Shown here: positions 1 through 9,100 of the stretch, piece by piece
Position numbering within the stretch: the stretch's first letter is position 1
How the letters are laid out: each line of letters opens with the position of its first letter
NCBI RefSeq assembly: GCF_017115105.1
Contig: NZ_JABXKH010000022.1
Span: 5,420 to 38,396 of the forward strand
Direction of reading: 5' to 3'
DNA: 32,977 nt
Source: Nostoc sp. NMS2
GTDB lineage: Bacteria > Cyanobacteriota > Cyanobacteriia > Cyanobacteriales > Nostocaceae
Position numbers and translations under genes: made by a program
The notes under the pieces: model-generated
What the model was told of the DNA's origin: nothing
The model's input: the letters and a program-made list of their open reading frames with translations, nothing else
Database searches by the model: none

Positions 1-1637
1 CTATCGAGTCAGCTTTAACTGAAACAGTATTAGGATTAACAGAGCAACTGTCTCAATACAAAGAGCAACTAGTTCAAGATAAAACTACATTCAATGACTT
101 TGATGAAGCATTTACGGCTGAGTTGCAATCCCATGCAGATCAGAAAACCATTTTATCAATCTTTGATTATATTGAGCAATCAGCTATCGAGTCAGCTTTA
201 AGCCAAGCAGTATTAGGATTAACACAGCAAGTTTCTCAATATCATCAGCAGCTACTTGAAGCGAAAACTACATTCAATGACTTTGAAACAGTATTGACGG
301 CTGAGTTACAATCTCATGCAGAGAAGAGAGCTATTTTATCAATCTTTGATTATATTGAGCAATCAACTATCGAGTCAGCTTTAACTGAAACAGTATTAGG
401 ATTAACAGAGCAACTGTCTCAATACAAAGAGCAACTAGTTCAAGATAAAACTACATTCAATGACTTTGATGAAGCAGTTACGGCTGAGTTGCAATCTCAC
501 GCAGAAAACAAAGCTATTTTATCAATCTTTGATTATATTGAGCAATCGACTATCTCTTCAGCATTAACTGAAACAGTATTAGAATTAACGCAACAACTTT
601 CTCAAAATCAGCACCAGCTAGAAGCCGGAAGAACCATATTCGACAACCTGGAAGCAGCGATTGTTTATTTAGAGCAACTCCATAGATCACAAAAACCAGT
701 GAATGCAGTTGCTCTTAATCAAACTCCAACTATAACTACAGATGAACCAAAGCTAAAAGATAATCTTTCAGCCGAGTTATATAAATATTACAGCGCTGAC
801 TTGCAAAACTTATTAGTGACTGACCGAGATAAAGAAATTGCTATACGGGCGTTATTAGATAATAAGCCATTTGAGGAGGTTGAAGAAATTATCTTTGCCA
901 GTCCAGCCGGATGGACTACTGATGAAGCCAGAGAATTGGTACTAATTGCTAACAATCAACTGGCACACTTACAAGAACAACCCCAGTTTACACCACCGCC
1001 AGAGGATGAAAGCCTACGCCCAGTATTACAGCATTTCTTGACTCAAAAACGCGGTATAACAAACTTCCTTGTACACCCATTACAGCAGCAGGGGTTGGGT
1101 TACATAGACCAGCACCGAAATGTTGTCTTTATCAAGCGGGATTTAAACGGTGAAAAGTCAGGCGCACTGCTTTGGGATACCGCACGTCTTGACAATCGTT
1201 GTACGGAGTACCCCGAAAACAGCGATGGGCTACGCCCCGCCGGAGGCGATCGCTCTCAGGGGTGGTTTCACCTGAAATTGGGTGGAGAGGCAGACGACAA
1301 AATCGAGAGAGTATTTTTGTGTGACTCCCCCATTGATGCGTTGACAATGGCAGAGATTGACAGGAATGAACACAAGGGGCAACCACCAGTTAGAACAATG
1401 TACATGGCCGTGGATGACCCGGATAACTTGCCAGTAGAACTTCTCAGAAATATCAGCAGAATTGGGCTGGCATTTAATAATGATGATCAAGGAAATGATG
1501 CTGCCCAGGTCGTTCAGGAAAAGTTACCCCAGGCTAAAAGAATTGCACCTAGCGGGCTAACTTGGAATGAGATTCTTATTGAACAGCAGCAAGAGGAACT
1601 GGAGCAAAAGCAACGCTTTAGGGGTTTTAGTCGATGA
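1..1637 (+). CDS. DUF3991/Toprim-domain plasmid protein, 5' end missing
   Basis: The frame is open through the left edge (first full codon at 3), so the true start lies outside the window. The N-terminal visible half is a tandem array of 61-residue helical repeats containing ILSIFDYIEQS. The C-terminal half (about 1000-1600) has a DUF3991-like stretch (ITNFLVHPLQQQGLGYID, then VVFIKRDLNGEKSGALLW) followed by a Toprim-like fold: RVFLCDSPIDALTMAE is the first strand with its catalytic-type acid, and LAFNNDDQGNDAA carries the DxD-like motif. By family knowledge, DUF3991-Toprim proteins are carried on plasmids and conjugative elements and are often fused to, or near, relaxases or primases. A relaxase or primase domain upstream is therefore possible but not visible. 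A small palindromic repeat is inserted in frame between the two C-terminal domains. I infer a role in plasmid DNA processing; the exact reaction is unknown. Confidence 0.75.
   Translation, partial: IESALTETVLGLTEQLSQYKEQLVQDKTTFNDFDEAFTAELQSHADQKTILSIFDYIEQSAIESALSQAVLGLTQQVSQYHQQLLEAKTTFNDFETVLTAELQSHAEKRAILSIFDYIEQSTIESALTETVLGLTEQLSQYKEQLVQDKTTFNDFDEAVTAELQSHAENKAILSIFDYIEQSTISSALTETVLELTQQLSQNQHQLEAGRTIFDNLEAAIVYLEQLHRSQKPVNAVALNQTPTITTDEPKLKDNLSAELYKYYSADLQNLLVTDRDKEIAIRALLDNKPFEEVEEIIFASPAGWTTDEARELVLIANNQLAHLQEQPQFTPPPEDESLRPVLQHFLTQKRGITNFLVHPLQQQGLGYIDQHRNVVFIKRDLNGEKSGALLWDTARLDNRCTEYPENSDGLRPAGGDRSQGWFHLKLGGEADDKIERVFLCDSPIDALTMAEIDRNEHKGQPPVRTMYMAVDDPDNLPVELLRNISRIGLAFNNDDQGNDAAQVVQEKLPQAKRIAPSGLTWNEILIEQQQEELEQKQRFRGFSR
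3..665 (+). repeat. 183-bp in-frame tandem repeats (61 residues each)
   Basis: Units begin at 117, 300 and 483 (GCTGAGTT...), exactly 183 bp apart, and a partial unit enters from the left edge. The last unit (483 to about 665) is the most diverged. Bases 1-110 look identical to 367-476, two units away, while the unit between differs more. This indicates a recent 366-bp (two-unit) duplication. Each unit encodes a heptad-like helical segment (LTEQLSQYKEQL). Confidence 0.9.
1221..1254. repeat. Small palindrome-ended dispersed repeat inserted in frame
   Basis: The segment starts AGCGAT and ends ATCGCT, contains GGGCTACGCCCCGCCGGAGG, and finishes in a HIP1 octamer. It adds the residues SDGLRPAGGDRS to the Toprim protein without breaking the frame. 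It resembles the very small mobile repeats known from Nostoc-type genomes. That identity is by recollection of style, not by search. Confidence 0.6.
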
Positions 1638-1878
1638 TTTCATGTTGACCCGACGAACTCGTGGACACACCCAGCAGGAACAGCTAGAAGCGGATGGGGC
1701 GAGGCTAGTATACTTTCGACCTACCCAGTAATTGCAAAAGTTGGAAGCACAAAAATTACAGAAACTGATTTAAGCATAAGCTATTGATTCTATAGTGTAG
1801 GATTAACTAACACATTGAGTCTTTGTATACAGCGCTGTTGTGGAAGTACACAGAGCGTTTCCCTCTGGAGTTAAATGG

Positions 1879-3357
1879 ATGATCACAGGTGAGATGAAGT
1901 CAAAGGTAGATCGCCTTTGGACAACTTTTTGGAATAACGGGATTAGTAATCCCCTTTCAGTAATCGAGCAAATCTCTTACCTGTTGTTCATCAAGCGCTT
2001 GGATGATCTGGAGTTAGGCAAGGAGAAGAAAGCCCAAAGGCTAGATAGACCCGTTAGTAACCCCACTTTCTCGCCGTATCAGCAGCGTTGCCGCTGGTCT
2101 TACTTCAAAAACCTCACCGATTCTGAAGAGATGTTGCGGATTGTGCGGGATGAGGCTTTCCCGTTCATCAAAACTCTGGGGGCAAGTGCGGCAGAGAGTG
2201 CCTATGTTCGCCACATGAAAGATGCTGTTTTTTTGATTGCTAACCCAGCACTGCTGTCAAATGTGGTGGGACAAATTGACCAAATCCCAATGGAAGACCG
2301 GGATACCAAGGGCGATTTGTATGAGTATATGCTTTCCAAGCTGACCACAGCAGGTACGAATGGGCAGTTTCGCACACCCCGGCACATCATTAAAATGATG
2401 GTGGATCTGATGGCACCTGGGCCAAGGGAAATTATCTGTGACCCAGCTTGTGGCACAGCGGGCTTTTTGGTGGCGGCGGCTGAGTATCTGCGCGAGTTGA
2501 AGGATAGCGATCGCAACCTCGTCCTAAATGCGCCGGGAAACTGGGAACACTTCAATCAAGAGATGTTCCACGGCTTTGACTTTGACGGGACAATGTTACG
2601 CATAGGTAGCATGAATTTAATGCTACATGGTATTGAAAACCCCAAGATTGAGGCGCGGGATTCACTTTCAGAAGACCATGCAGGTATTACTGAGGCGTTT
2701 ACGTTGATTCTGGCAAATCCGCCGTTTAAGGGGTCGCTGGAGAAATCTACCATTGCGAAGGATCTGACTAAGGTGATTTCGACGACCAAAACCGAACTGT
2801 TGTTCATCGCCCTGTTTTTGCGTCTGTTGAAAATTGGCGGACGGGCGGCGGTGATTGAGCCGGATGGGGTGCTGTTTGGTTCCTCGACGGCACATAAAAA
2901 GATTCGGGAGGTGTTAGTCGAGGAACATAAACTGGATGGAGTGATTTCCATGCCTTCCGGGGTGTTTAAGCCCTATGCGGGGGTGTCTACGGCGGTGCTG
3001 ATTTTTACCAAGACGGATGCAGGGGGGACGGATTACGTTTGGTTTTACGACATGGAGGCGGATGGTTTATCACTGGATGATAAGCGTCAACCAGTGGAAG
3101 AGAACGATATCCCCGATTTGTTGCAACGGTGGAAGGTGCGAAATCCTCAGCAGCATAAAGACCGCACAGGCAAGGCGTTCTTTGTTCCCAAGGAAGAGAT
3201 TAAAGCCAATGGTTATGACCTTTCGATTAACCGCTATAAAAAAATTGAGTATGAAGAAGTGAAGTATGAGCCGCCCAAGGTGATTTTGCAGAAGCTGCGA
3301 GATTTAGAGGATGAGATTCGGGCGGATTTGGATACTTTGGAGGAGTTGCTAGGATAA
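1879..3357 (+). CDS. hsdM: Type I restriction-modification DNA methyltransferase subunit (HsdM)
   Basis: This is the N6-adenine methyltransferase subunit of a type I R-M complex. It uses S-adenosylmethionine and modifies the site chosen by HsdS. From the ATG at 1879 (492 residues) there is an N-terminal helical domain (VDRLWTTFWNNGI, SYLLFIKRLDDLE), the SAM-binding motif DPACGTAGFL at about residue 188, and the catalytic NPPF at about residue 280. I chose ATG 1879 because GGAG at 1866-1869 sits nine bases upstream; GTG 1840 and ATG 1894 are in-frame alternatives. The stop overlaps the hsdS start (TAATG), so the two are translationally coupled. Length is normal for HsdM. Confidence 0.93.
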   Translation: MITGEMKSKVDRLWTTFWNNGISNPLSVIEQISYLLFIKRLDDLELGKEKKAQRLDRPVSNPTFSPYQQRCRWSYFKNLTDSEEMLRIVRDEAFPFIKTLGASAAESAYVRHMKDAVFLIANPALLSNVVGQIDQIPMEDRDTKGDLYEYMLSKLTTAGTNGQFRTPRHIIKMMVDLMAPGPREIICDPACGTAGFLVAAAEYLRELKDSDRNLVLNAPGNWEHFNQEMFHGFDFDGTMLRIGSMNLMLHGIENPKIEARDSLSEDHAGITEAFTLILANPPFKGSLEKSTIAKDLTKVISTTKTELLFIALFLRLLKIGGRAAVIEPDGVLFGSSTAHKKIREVLVEEHKLDGVISMPSGVFKPYAGVSTAVLIFTKTDAGGTDYVWFYDMEADGLSLDDKRQPVEENDIPDLLQRWKVRNPQQHKDRTGKAFFVPKEEIKANGYDLSINRYKKIEYEEVKYEPPKVILQKLRDLEDEIRADLDTLEELLG

Positions 3358-4541
3358 TGAGATATACTCTTCCACCTTCTTGGAGTAAACTTCGATTCTG
3401 TGATGTTGCACAGGTCATTACTGGATCGACTCCTCCTACGTCAGATCAAACAAGCTATGGGGGTGATTTGCCCTTTATCACTCCAGGAGAGTTAGATACT
3501 GCTCAACCAATCACCGAAGCGTCCACGACCCTTTCAACATTAGGTGAATCGAAAGCACGAGTTATTCCTGAAGGTGCAGTGCTTGTTTGCTGTATTGCTT
3601 CACTTGGAAAAGTAGGAATTACCGGCTGTAAGGCTGCATTTAATCAGCAAATTAATGCATTGGTCTTTGATAGAACGAGAGTTGAGCCTCGCTACGGCTA
3701 TCACTATTGCAGAACTTTAAAACCGATCCTTGAACACATGGCTCCATCTACGACCGTAGCGATTGTGAATAAAAGTCGGTTTCAAGAACTCCATATTCCT
3801 CTCCCTCCTCTTGAAGAACAGCGCCGCATTGCTGCCATTCTCGACAAAGCTGATGCTGTTCGTCGGAAGCGCAAAGAAGCCATCGCTCTTACTGAAGAAT
3901 TACTGCGATCAGCTTTCCTGGAAATATTCGGCGACCCCGCTACAAATCCAAAGGGGTGGGAGGTGGTAGACCTCGGAAACCATCTTTCATTTGTTACAAG
4001 TGGCCCCCGTGGATGGGCAAAGTACTATTCTGATAACGGGGAGCGTTTCATTCGCTCGCTTGATGTCAGAATGAATTTTATCTCAGATTCTGATGCTGTG
4101 TTCGTGAATGCGCCGAACAATTCAGAAGCTAAACGTGCCCGTGTTGAAGATGGTGATGTCCTGCTTACTATGACAGGTTCACGTATCGGAAGAGTAGCTC
4201 CTGTACCCAAGGGGTTTGGAACTGCTTACATCTCACAACATGTATCAATTCTTCGCCCCAGACAGACCATTTCACCTCAATACCTGTCATTTTTTCTTTC
4301 AACATCATCTGGTGGACAGCGGCAGATTGCTAGTATGCAATATGGGCAGACTAAGCCAGGGCTTAACCTAAATCAGGTTTGTTCCTTTCAAGTGCCACTT
4401 CCACCAATGGAGAAACAGCTACACTTCGATGCTTTCTGGTTGTGTTATCAGTCTGCATTGACTAATCAAACAACTGCATTGACTAGGGACGAATATCTAT
4501 TTAACTCTTTACTCCAAAGAGCTTTCCAGGGAGAACTCTAA
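3357..4541 (+). CDS. hsdS: Type I restriction-modification specificity subunit (HsdS)
   Basis: This is the DNA-recognition subunit that targets both methylation and restriction. The 394 residues show the classic two-target-domain layout. TRD1 (about 1-145) starts LPPSWSKLRFCDVAQVITGSTPPT. It is followed by the conserved PLPPLEEQRRIAAILDKADA helix (about 148-190), TRD2 (about 200-345, from GWEVVDLGNHLSFVTSG) and a second, weaker conserved block PLPPMEKQ. The start ATG overlaps the hsdM stop by one base. An antitoxin-like gene follows, not hsdR. Recognition sequence cannot be predicted from sequence alone. Confidence 0.92.
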   Translation: MRYTLPPSWSKLRFCDVAQVITGSTPPTSDQTSYGGDLPFITPGELDTAQPITEASTTLSTLGESKARVIPEGAVLVCCIASLGKVGITGCKAAFNQQINALVFDRTRVEPRYGYHYCRTLKPILEHMAPSTTVAIVNKSRFQELHIPLPPLEEQRRIAAILDKADAVRRKRKEAIALTEELLRSAFLEIFGDPATNPKGWEVVDLGNHLSFVTSGPRGWAKYYSDNGERFIRSLDVRMNFISDSDAVFVNAPNNSEAKRARVEDGDVLLTMTGSRIGRVAPVPKGFGTAYISQHVSILRPRQTISPQYLSFFLSTSSGGQRQIASMQYGQTKPGLNLNQVCSFQVPLPPMEKQLHFDAFWLCYQSALTNQTTALTRDEYLFNSLLQRAFQGEL

Positions 4542-4565
4542 GCCAAAGAAGTAACATGATTAAAG

Positions 4566-4841
4566 ATGAGAAATTATGGAAGCGAACAAGCCATGATTAC
4601 TAAAGAAGAAATTACCATCAAAGTTTCCTCAGAGATAGCGGAAGCATACCGCAATGCCTCTGAAGAAGAGCGAGAACAATTGCAGCTTAAAATTGCAGCA
4701 ATTATGCAGTCTCAATTTACAATGAGCAGACAAAAAGCCATTGTACGCTTGAGAAACACGATGGATAAAATTAGCCTTGAAGCACAAGAGCGAGGATTAA
4801 CACCGGAAATCCTGGAATCAATTTTAAATGATGAAGCTTAA
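4566..4841 (+). CDS. Orphan antitoxin-like protein, copy of the antitoxin at 18332-18607
   Basis: This 91-residue protein differs only at scattered positions from the antitoxin paired with the PIN toxin at 18 kb. Both share ITKEEITIKV, the EEREQLQLKIAAIMQSQF helix and LEAQERGLTPEILESILND. Here no PIN gene follows: after the stop, the next bases give only short broken frames. The similarity also extends about 30 bp upstream of the ATG (GAAGTAACATGATTAAAGAT), so a whole upstream-plus-gene segment was copied. An internal ATG at 4593 (MITKEE) is an alternative start with GGAAG upstream. It could be a decayed TA remnant or an anti-addiction antitoxin protecting against the other locus. Confidence 0.75.
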   Translation: MRNYGSEQAMITKEEITIKVSSEIAEAYRNASEEEREQLQLKIAAIMQSQFTMSRQKAIVRLRNTMDKISLEAQERGLTPEILESILNDEA

Positions 4842-4859
4842 AGCATGAAGTTCCGAATT

Positions 4860-5146
4860 TCAAGACTGACTTTCCTGTTGCTTTAACCAAATTACTAAAT
4901 CAGCTATTGATGAAATTCTCAAAAGCTCTCTACCTAAAGCTTCTAACTGTTCCTTGTTTAAAACTTAGACTTGCTCAATAATTGACGCATCAATATTACT
5001 AAAGCGTTCCTCAAGTAAAGACATACAAAAAGTAAGAGCTTCTTGTTGCTTTCCCTTCTGTAAAATATCCTGATAAATTACCGACTCTTGCATCACATCC
5101 TCGCTTAAAAATTGACAAATCAATTCCTGAGCTTGTGGTGAAAATT
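4860..5146 (-). pseudogene. Remnant of a second Rpn/DUF4351 gene (C-terminal part, disrupted)
   Basis: The minus strand reads LKF..., then QFLSEDVMQESVIYQDILQKGKQQEAL, ERFSNIDASIIEQ and a stop. In another frame it continues EQLEALGREL...SIADLVIWLKQQES and a stop at 4860-4862. Both pieces align with the C-terminal third of the intact neighbour 5147-5983. The remnant abuts that gene's stop codon: TTAAAATTTT supplies both the TAA and the start of the duplicated segment. I infer a tandem duplication followed by a deletion and a frameshift. Confidence 0.8.
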
Positions 5147-5983
5147 TTAACTATTTTCCTGCTGTTCTAATAAAGTTACCAAATCAGATATTGCAGAAAA
5201 ATCCATAAATTCCTCACCCAGTACTTCCAATTGTTCAGTAGACAATCCTCGAATCCGCTCAATTATCGATGCATCTATCTCACCAAAACGCCGATTTAAT
5301 TGACGCATTAAAAACCGAAAAGCTTCAAGTTGTTGTCCCTGTTGTTGTCCCTTTTGTAAAATATCCTGATAAATTACTGACTCTTGCATGACATCCTCTC
5401 TTAAAAATTGCCGAATCAATTCCTTTTCAAACTTTAAACCAGCTAAAATCTCTGCGTAAGCCGCAATATCCTGCCTAGTATTCCTATCAGGAATTCTAGC
5501 AACACTCTGGGCAACCTGCGATAACAACCTTTGCGGTGAGGTTGTTTGGGTTAATGGTGCTAAAGGTAATAATGCAGGGTTATCAAGAAATAGTGCTGAT
5601 TCTTGTTCCCACATCCGCAGGACTCGATAACGGTGAGTTGTTGTCTCCGAAACATATTCTTCGGTAAAAGCAATTTCGTTATTTGTTTCTTGCAAAAAAA
5701 TTACTACCTGGGTGACAGGGACATTATATTGACGTATTAACCTCACTGAATAATCCAGCATCCTGAATGGAAGCGGAGGATTTGAGATGGTACGGGTTTG
5801 AAATTCGATGTGTAAAATTCGATTGGCTGTTTGCAGAAAAGTCACAGAATCTGCACGAATTGGTTCTAAACTCAATTCGGTCTTCAGTACCTTAACTTTT
5901 GTTGGTGCTTCAGCCAGTAACCAACTCACAAATTCTGTTGGGTATTTTTCAGCTAAAACCTTACAAACGTTGTCAAAACTCAC
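5147..5983 (-). CDS. Rpn family recombination-promoting nuclease / PD-(D/E)XK transposase-like protein with DUF4351
   Basis: This 278-residue protein starts at a GTG with GGGG about ten bases upstream. The N-terminal domain has the PD-(D/E)XK pattern RADSVTF (D45) followed by HIEFQT (E60, Q62). The family is thought to cut DNA and promote RecA-independent recombination. The C-terminal third (QLNRRFGEIDASIIERIRGLSTEQLEVLGEEFMDF) is the DUF4351 type, common in multicopy cyanobacterial Rpn proteins. It sits antisense inside the split hsd locus, between hsdS and hsdR, with a truncated sister copy downstream. The role is inferred from the family; the gene may simply be a passenger. Confidence 0.82.
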   Translation of the reverse strand: MSFDNVCKVLAEKYPTEFVSWLLAEAPTKVKVLKTELSLEPIRADSVTFLQTANRILHIEFQTRTISNPPLPFRMLDYSVRLIRQYNVPVTQVVIFLQETNNEIAFTEEYVSETTTHRYRVLRMWEQESALFLDNPALLPLAPLTQTTSPQRLLSQVAQSVARIPDRNTRQDIAAYAEILAGLKFEKELIRQFLREDVMQESVIYQDILQKGQQQGQQLEAFRFLMRQLNRRFGEIDASIIERIRGLSTEQLEVLGEEFMDFSAISDLVTLLEQQENS

Positions 5984-6153
5984 AATTTACACCCCATTTC
6001 ACACCACAATTATCGTTACATGGGAAAGATAAATTGAATAATTTATTCTTTAGTCTTCCCTAATTATCTTGAGGAATACACTGAGCCACTTAGCAACAGT
6101 TTACACTGTAAAATAAAGCATTAGTGGTAATTAGTGGGAGTGAGCGGGGATTT

Positions 6154-9100
6154 ATGGCATCCAACTTTGATTTTCTGGGCGACCGTTACCCCGACCTGTT
6201 TAAACACGCCACCCACGCCGAAACCCTAGTTTATACTGCCCCCCGTGCCAGCTGCTTCTATACACGCTTCACCCTAGAGCAAGCGGTTCTTTGGCTTTAT
6301 GATCATGAACCCTATTTGCAAATTCCCTACGACACCAAACTCAGCGCCCTCATCCACGAGCAAACCTTTCAAGATAACCTAAAACCGGGACTGTTCCCCA
6401 AAATCCGCACCATCCACAAAGTCGGTAACATCGCCGTCCACGAATCCACTCCCATCAAAGAAAAGGACGCACTGCATTTAGTTGAAGAACTGTTCCATTT
6501 CCTATACTGGTTCTCCCGTTCCTACTCCTCAGACGCTAAAAATCACCCGACTGTTAACTTTGACCGCAATCTTATCCCCTATCCCACTGCCACCAGCGCC
6601 CCTGACCTTTCTCTGCAACAGTTGCAAACCTTAGAAGCGCAACTTTCCCAAGCTGACGAGATGCGCCGCATAGCCGAAGCTCGACAACAGCAAACAGAGC
6701 AAGAACTGGCAGTTCTGCAAGGAGAAATTGCAGCACTGAAACAGCAGAATGCAGCAGTCCCCGACAACCATAATTACAACGAAGAAGAAACCCGCCACTA
6801 TTTAATTGATGTGCTGCTTAAAGAAGCTGGGTGGAACATCGGCCAAGCCGGGTGGACTGAGTACGAAGTTCAGGGAATGCCCAACGATACAGGTAAAGGA
6901 CGGGTGGACTATGTGCTTTGGGGGGATGATGGTAAACCCCTGGCTCTGGTGGAAGCCAAACGCACCTGTAAAAGCCCTGAAGCTGGAAAACACCAAGCCA
7001 AACTCTATGCTGATTGCCTAGAAAATCGCTTTGGTCAGCGCCCCGTCATCTTCTACACCAACGGCTACGACTATTGGATTTGGGACGACCTGAATTATCC
7101 ACCCCGCGAAATCCAAGGCTTTTTGAAAAAAGACGAGCTAGAGCGCCTAATTTTTGGACGCACCCACCGCAAGCGTCTGCATTTGGTGCAAATCACCCCC
7201 AGTATTGTTGAGCGCAGCTACCAAAGGGAAGCCATTCGCCGCATTACCGAAACCTTTGATGAAAAAAAAGGACGTAAGGCTCTGCTGGTGATGGCCACTG
7301 GTACAGGAAAAACTCGGACAGCGATCGCACTTGTTGATCTGTTGATGCGGGCTAATTGGGTGAAGCGGGTGCTGTTCCTCGCCGATCGTAATGCTCTCCT
7401 TACCCAAGCTCTACGTGTTTTTAAGTCCCATCTTCCCACAGCCACAGCCGTAGATATAACAAAAGGCGGCGACGCACATAGCGCGAACGTGGTGCTTTCC
7501 ACCTATCCTACAATGCTTAACCGCATCGATCGCAGTGATGGAAGTCAAAGAATTTTCGGGCCGGGTCATTTTGATTTGGTCATCGTAGATGAAGCTCACC
7601 GCTCAATTTACAAAAAGTACCGCGCCCTATTTGAATATTTTGATGGGCTGTTGGTGGGACTAACCGCCACCCCCCGCGACGAAGTATACCGCGACACCTA
7701 CCGCATCTTTGATCTAGAGCCTGGAGTCCCTTCCTTTGCTTACGAACTCTCAGATGCCATCAGTGACGGCTACCTCGTTCCCGCCAGAGGTGTGGAAGTG
7801 CCTTTTAGATTCCTCCGCAGGGGTATTAGATATGCAGACCTCTCCCCCGAAGAACAGCAGGAATACGAGGAGCGATTTAGAGACGAAGAGACAGGGGCCA
7901 TTCCTGACCAAGTAAACGCCGCCGCCCTGAATCAGTGGCTGTTTAATATCAACACAGTAGATCAGGCATTAGAGTTAGTCATGGAACGGGGGCTAAAAGT
8001 GGATGGAGGCGATCGCCTGGGCAAAACCATCATTTTCGCTCGTAACCACAATCACGCTGAGTTCATTGTTAAACGCTTCAATACCAACTATCCCCACTAT
8101 CAAGGGAAGTTTGCCCAGGTGATTGACAGCCACAATTCCTATGCCCAGAACCTATTAGATGACTTTTCCACAGTCAACAAGGAACCGACCATTGCCGTTT
8201 CTGTAGATATGCTGGACACAGGGGTAGATGTTCCCGAAGTGGTCAATCTTGTTTTCTTCAAACCTGTGTACTCACGGGTCAAGTTCAACCAAATGATTGG
8301 ACGCGGAACTCGCCTCTGCCCGAATCTGTTCGGTGTGGGTGACGACAAGACCGAGTTTTTGGTCTTTGACCTGTGCAGTAACTTCGATTTCTTCAACCAG
8401 CAAATCGCCGAAGCTGATACCAAACCCCCCGAAACCCTCACTACCTACTTGGTCAGAACTCGCCTAGAGTTGAGTGAGTTACTACGCCAACAAGAAACCA
8501 GCAACCCGGAACTTGCCGAACTGCGGGGTACGCTGCTGGATGACCTGCATCAGCATGTGGCGACGATGGCGCGAGATAACTTTTTAGTTCGCCGTCATCT
8601 GCAACAGGTAGAGGAGTTTTCAGATCGCCAGCGTTGGCATCAATTAGATGAAACAGACATCGATGACATCACTGAATCCTTAGCCAAACTTCCCAATGGT
8701 CTACCACAGGAAAATCATCTCGCTAAACGCTTTGACCTGCTTTGTGTCAAACTGCAATTGGCGATTCTTAAAAATTCCCCAGACTTTATCAAACTCCGCG
8801 ACCAAGTACGGGATTTGCTGCACCGCCTAGAAGAAAAGCAGACTATCCCAATGGTCAAGGTAAAACTCGCGCTCATAGCAGACATCCAGACAGAAGCATG
8901 GTGGTCAGATGTCACACCAGGGATGATTGACCAAATGCGCCGTCAAATCCGGGATTTAATTAAATTCATTGACCCTCAAGAACAGCGCATTGTCTACACC
9001 GACTTTCAGGATGTGCTAGGAGAGGTAACAGAGGTTAATATCCCTATCCTACAAACTGGTTTCAGCCCTTACCAGTATCGCAAGAAAGTTGAGGCATATA

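Noticed and set aside
1642..1731. 29-codon ORF MLTRRTRGHTQQEQLEADGARLVYFRPTQ after the Toprim gene
   Set aside because: Too short and without a ribosome-binding site or recognisable match; perhaps a gene fragment, but not supportable.
2202..2951. Minus-strand frames inside hsdM
   Set aside because: Antisense shadows of a gene with clear methyltransferase motifs.
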